This document shows positions 61,114 through 64,000 of a stretch of 64,000 nucleotides of DNA, one piece after another. This DNA comes from Pyxidicoccus caerfyrddinensis (GTDB lineage: Bacteria > Myxococcota > Myxococcia > Myxococcales > Myxococcaceae). The DNA is taken from the NCBI RefSeq assembly GCF_010894405.1, contig NZ_JAAIYA010000009.1:286557-350556 (forward strand). Reading direction: 5' to 3'. Position numbers and translations under genes: made by a program. Numbering within the stretch: the stretch's first letter is position 1; the number at the start of each line of letters is the position of its first letter. The notes beneath the pieces were generated by a model. The model had not been told where the DNA came from and did not search any database. It was given only the letters and a program-made list of their open reading frames with translations.

Positions 61114-61965
61114 TCAGTGCGACGGCTCACCGGTGTCGTTCGTGGGAGAGGCCTCACCCATCATGAGCGAGGGGGACAGCACGGGGCCTTCTGGCACGGG
61201 ACGCGGCCCGGCGGTGAGCGTGCGTCCGAAGGCGTAGCGCTCCTCGGCGTGGGCACCGAAGGATGTGCCCTCGGCATGTGCCACCAGGACCAGGTCGTCC
61301 ATGGGTGGCGCACTCGTCCCGAAGGTGACGACGTACGCGACGGTGCGGACGTCCCCGCCCGGGCCTTCGGGCACGGTGAAGTCCTCGGGCCCTTCGAGGA
61401 GCGCCGCGTCGCGCGGCAGCAAGATGCGCACGGCCACTGGCGCCCCGAACCCCATCCGCCGCTCCACCTCCGCGAGGAGTCGCACGCGTCCGGCGGATGA
61501 TTCCACCACCGACCAGCCCACCCGCATCGGCGCGGGAATGCGGGCGGTGAGCCCGGACAGCGAGGCACTGTGAGCGTGTGTCTCGGCATGGTCGTCCGGC
61601 GCGCCGGCATCCGGCGGCGGAACTTCCTCTGCGGTGCCGCCCTTCCACGCGGCGGCGTGCCTTGCCCTCGCCTCCGCGCGAGCCCCCTTCCGCTCGCTTC
61701 GAGTGAAGGAGGAGACCTCGGCCTCGGACGCGGCGGCTTCCACCGGCTTCGCGGCCTTGGTGCGCGGCACCTCCGGAGTGGCTCGCGCCTTCGCATCCAC
61801 GCGGCTCCGGATCCTTTCCCCTTGGGAGAAGGGCGGCGGCAGTTCGGGCCGCTTCCGCGCCTTGCCTCGGACGCGCTCCACGCCGGAGGCCACTCCCGCG
61901 GACAGCGCTCCCGCGAGCGCCAGGGCGAGCACCACGCCCGCGATTCTCCGTCGCGTCAGGAGCAT
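61114..61965 (-). CDS. Exported or membrane-anchored protein of unknown function
   Basis: A 283-residue protein with an N-terminal hydrophobic segment (residues 8-27), a long Lys/Arg/Ala/Glu-rich low-complexity region (about 30-135), and a beta-rich C-terminal domain (about 140-283) with MRVGWSVVESSAGRVRLLAEV and APVAVRILLPRDAALLEGP. No family is recognised. ATG 61965 has AGGAGG 7 nt upstream. The start region lies in a 56-bp tandem repeat, so a degenerate copy of the ribosome site and first codons precedes the gene. Confidence 0.72.
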   Translation of the reverse strand: MLLTRRRIAGVVLALALAGALSAGVASGVERVRGKARKRPELPPPFSQGERIRSRVDAKARATPEVPRTKAAKPVEAAASEAEVSSFTRSERKGARAEARARHAAAWKGGTAEEVPPPDAGAPDDHAETHAHSASLSGLTARIPAPMRVGWSVVESSAGRVRLLAEVERRMGFGAPVAVRILLPRDAALLEGPEDFTVPEGPGGDVRTVAYVVTFGTSAPPMDDLVLVAHAEGTSFGAHAEERYAFGRTLTAGPRPVPEGPVLSPSLMMGEASPTNDTGEPSH

Positions 61966-62090
61966 GGGAGCACCTCCTGGAGGGAGTACGGACGCAGCGG
62001 AGTTCGTCGCGTCAGGAGCACGAGGGAACCTCCCGGAGAGGGTTCGGGCACAGCGGGGTTCGTCGCATCACTGGCAGCACGAGACCTCAC
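61949..62090. repeat. 56-bp imperfect tandem repeat carrying a translation start
   Basis: Unit 1 (61949-62004) and unit 2 (62005-62060) are both 56 bp and match at 45 of 56 positions. A decayed third unit begins at 62061 (CGTCGCATCA). On the minus strand each full unit contains a GGAGG-type ribosome site, a 7-nt spacer, a start codon and the codons for LLTRR. The right-most unit touches the end of the metalloprotease gene. Confidence 0.8.
61956..62021 (-). other. Possible 21-codon leader ORF overlapping a gene start
   Basis: From GTG 62021 (ribosome site GGGAGG 7 nt upstream) an open frame of 21 codons ends at TGA 61958-61956, just past the ATG at 61965 of the next gene and in another frame. 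It arises from the duplicated start region. It may be translated and couple to the main gene, or be inert. Confidence 0.3.
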
Positions 62091-62114
62091 ACGGGAAACA
62101 CGGAGTCATCACGC

Positions 62115-63752
62115 TCACCGGCACAGGGGCGCATGACTGGGGTACGGGAACGCCACGGCGGGCTCGGTGGCCAGGTCCATCACCGAGCGGGGAAAGCCGC
62201 GGCACATCAGCGCGTCCAGGAAGTCCGCGAGGCACGGCGCGGAGTCGTCCGTCTCCTCCACATCCACCGTCTTCCCGTCCTCCATCCGCCAGCGGTGTCG
62301 CAGGTAGCCCCGCGCCCACGGCGAGGCATTCATCGCGGGCGCGGCGAGCGCCTCGTACAGCGGCTGCCGTGACGCCGTGCCCCCGCCGAGCCGGTAGAGG
62401 ATGGCGGCCACCTCGTTCTCGTCGATGCGCTGGAGCAGGCCGTCCCCGGGCTTCGGCCGCGTCCACGTGCCCGTCGCGGGCGCGCGCGTCGCCAGGTCCA
62501 CCCAGAACATCGTCCCGCCCTGCCGGTCGTAGTAGCGCGAGCTGTTGCGCGTGTCCGAGCTGAACCACGTGGCCCAGCCCTCGCTCCACGCCTGTCCGGG
62601 GAAGGTGGGCACGCCGATGAAGTGGGGACCGCCCTCCTCCGGGCTGCTGCCGTGGCTGGCCATCACCCAGTGCCCCAGCTCGTGCAGCACCATGGCCTCG
62701 GACCACCAGGCCGCGTCCGCATCTCCGGGCAGCCACACCTGCGCCTCCCACCTGCGCCCCGCCGCCGTCACCGGCCGGGGCGAGAAGCAGGCCCCGCAGG
62801 ACCACGTAGTGCCGAAGCCGAGCCACGCCACCACCGGCAGGCCCGGGCTTCCGTAGCGCTCCCGCGCGCGGTGCCACGCCAGGCGCAGCGAGTCGAACAC
62901 GGCCGCGGCGCCCGAGCCATCTGACTCGCGGATGCTGAACACCGGCCGCTCCACCAGCGCCTGCGTGGAGCGAGACCAGCTCCAGATGCGCGCCGACGCG
63001 CCCGGCACCGCGGGCACGCGCTGCTCGCCGGACAGCGCCGGGTCGGCCACCGCATAGTCCACCGTGGCGGCACTGCTCCGCCCGGCCGCGTAGACGACGA
63101 TGCGGTCCTGCGACTGCACGCCGGACGGCACCCGCACGGTGAAGTGCCCGTCGAAGTCCGTCACCTCCATGTCCACCAGCGTCTCGCCCCGGTACGACGC
63201 GACGAGGAAGCCGCCCGCCGGCACCCACTCCGCCTCCGGCGTCCAGTCATGGAACGAGGCATCGGGCCGGCGGCGCGCGTAGCGCACGTTGCCGCTCAGC
63301 GTGTTCCCCGGCGCGCCACACCAGCCCCGGCGCCCCGCCTCCACGCAGCCCGCCGTGCACTCCCGCGAGCGCCAGCGCCCATCCACGCACGCCTCCAACC
63401 CTCCGGACGCCGCGCAGCGCGTGACGCCGTCCACGCACGCCGCGCCCTCCTCGCAGCGGGCTCCGGCCTCCTCCTCCACGCACGCCTCGCCTACGGCACA
63501 GTCCTCGCGCAGGAGCATGCCCAGCAGGCACCGCTCCACCACGCGAGTCCCCATGCACCGGCCGCCCTCGGGCAGGGATGAGCAGTCAGTGGTGGCGCGC
63601 ATCGCCTCTGCCGGCGCATCGGCGCACGCCTGCTCGAGGCACGCGGCGTCATCCTCCGCGCACGAGGCCTCGCACGGCTCGCCGCCCTGCCCCGGCCCGC
63701 AGGCCAGCATGAACAGCACCAGGACCCAGGACGCCCGCCAATCGAAACGCAA
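62115..63752 (-). CDS. Cysteine-rich lipoprotein with HExxH zinc metalloprotease domain
   Basis: A 545-residue lipoprotein (lipobox LACGP near residue 17). Residues about 20-150 contain some eighteen cysteines in short repeated segments (CVDGVTRC, CVEEEAGARC), probably disulfide-linked. A beta-sandwich, carboxypeptidase-regulatory-like segment follows (LVDMEVTDFDGHFTVRVP), and then a metallopeptidase domain with VLHELGHWVMASH and a downstream EGWATWF as likely third ligand region. It is a secreted protease, perhaps predatory, which is inference. TTG 63752 gives a proper lipoprotein signal and has GGAGG 10 nt upstream. The open frame to 63980 encodes no plausible N-terminus. Positions 63753-64000 show no gene. 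Confidence 0.82.
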   Translation of the reverse strand: MRFDWRASWVLVLFMLACGPGQGGEPCEASCAEDDAACLEQACADAPAEAMRATTDCSSLPEGGRCMGTRVVERCLLGMLLREDCAVGEACVEEEAGARCEEGAACVDGVTRCAASGGLEACVDGRWRSRECTAGCVEAGRRGWCGAPGNTLSGNVRYARRRPDASFHDWTPEAEWVPAGGFLVASYRGETLVDMEVTDFDGHFTVRVPSGVQSQDRIVVYAAGRSSAATVDYAVADPALSGEQRVPAVPGASARIWSWSRSTQALVERPVFSIRESDGSGAAAVFDSLRLAWHRARERYGSPGLPVVAWLGFGTTWSCGACFSPRPVTAAGRRWEAQVWLPGDADAAWWSEAMVLHELGHWVMASHGSSPEEGGPHFIGVPTFPGQAWSEGWATWFSSDTRNSSRYYDRQGGTMFWVDLATRAPATGTWTRPKPGDGLLQRIDENEVAAILYRLGGGTASRQPLYEALAAPAMNASPWARGYLRHRWRMEDGKTVDVEETDDSAPCLADFLDALMCRGFPRSVMDLATEPAVAFPYPSHAPLCR

Positions 63753-64000
63753 CGCCGTGGAACCTCCAGCCCCGCCTATCCCCGTCAGGGCTCGCGCAGG
63801 ACAGCACGCGCCGCGCTCGGCATGGCAGGACCGGGGAGGCCACGGGTCCCCTGCCCGCTCGCTGCTGCCCCTCGGAGATGTCCTCCGACCGACACGCGGC
63901 GGCCCCTGCCGCCTGCCTGCCTGCTCCTCGCGTCGCACGTTCGCGAGGCGACGCGTGCGCACCGGGTCAATGTCCGCCACCGGGTAGCCGGGGACCCCGT

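Overview
This is a GC-rich, gene-dense window of about 64 kb with the character of a Myxococcales genome, probably Myxococcaceae. The supporting signs are many large outer-membrane lipoproteins, thrombospondin type 3 repeat proteins, a MYXO-CTERM-like C-terminal anchor, an envelope operon resembling the Glt/Nfs (gliding/sporulation) complexes, an FHA-containing sigma54 activator and a DUF3332 protein. The assignment rests on gene content only. I saw no tRNA, rRNA, CRISPR array, integrase or insertion sequence.

Positions 1-12716 hold the most striking region, a biosynthetic gene cluster that runs off the left edge. On the minus strand a free-standing AMP-forming ligase, a stand-alone carrier protein and an NRPS (C-A, truncated) form one operon. 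Divergent from it, ten tightly coupled plus-strand genes encode a split transketolase, a LysW-type amino-group carrier protein, LysX-, LysY-, LysZ- and LysK-like enzymes, a sulfotransferase, an SDR-fold protein with a non-canonical active site, and, in the middle, an HK97-fold capsid-like protein best explained as an encapsulin shell. The LysJ-type aminotransferase of real lysine clusters is missing. My reading is that an amino acid is held by its amino group on the carrier, activated, reduced to a semialdehyde, extended by a two-carbon ketol unit, modified by the SDR and sulfotransferase, released by LysK and passed to the NRPS, with part of the route possibly inside a protein nanocompartment. 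Encapsulins in natural-product clusters of actinomycetes and myxobacteria have been noted computationally (family 3, from memory). This gene set matches that idea and deserves experimental attention.

Positions 12738-36507 are mostly ordinary chromosome: an MFS exporter in line with gpsA and an outer-membrane protein gene; lipoproteins; a beta-propeller/di-haem cytochrome c protein; a histidine kinase/response regulator pair; a methyltransferase; a tandem amidohydrolase; an FHA-sigma54 activator; an M15 peptidase; DUF3332; a PrsW-like membrane protease; lipoprotein pairs; and a gluconate-dehydrogenase-like oxidoreductase pair (GMC flavoprotein plus Tat-exported small subunit).

Positions 36612-48386 (minus strand) encode cell-surface proteins: a PPC-like repeat lipoprotein, three von Willebrand A-like lipoproteins with calcium-binding TSP3 repeats (one with a ruined metal site), a TSP3 protein with a C-terminal sorting signal, and a second propeller/di-haem protein.

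Positions 48652-60086 (plus strand) are one eight-gene operon for an envelope-spanning complex (FHA-TM-TonB-like protein, outer-membrane barrel, three TPR proteins, two lipoproteins) like the Glt/Nfs machines. The right end has a DMT transporter, an unknown exported protein whose start region is tandemly duplicated, and a cysteine-rich HExxH metalloprotease lipoprotein. Non-coding points of interest are two divergent sigma70-like promoters in the cluster, several strong hairpin terminators, an interspersed TTCGGAAATGTC motif, a shared 15-mer upstream of two envelope operons, and 56-bp repeats at 61949-62090.
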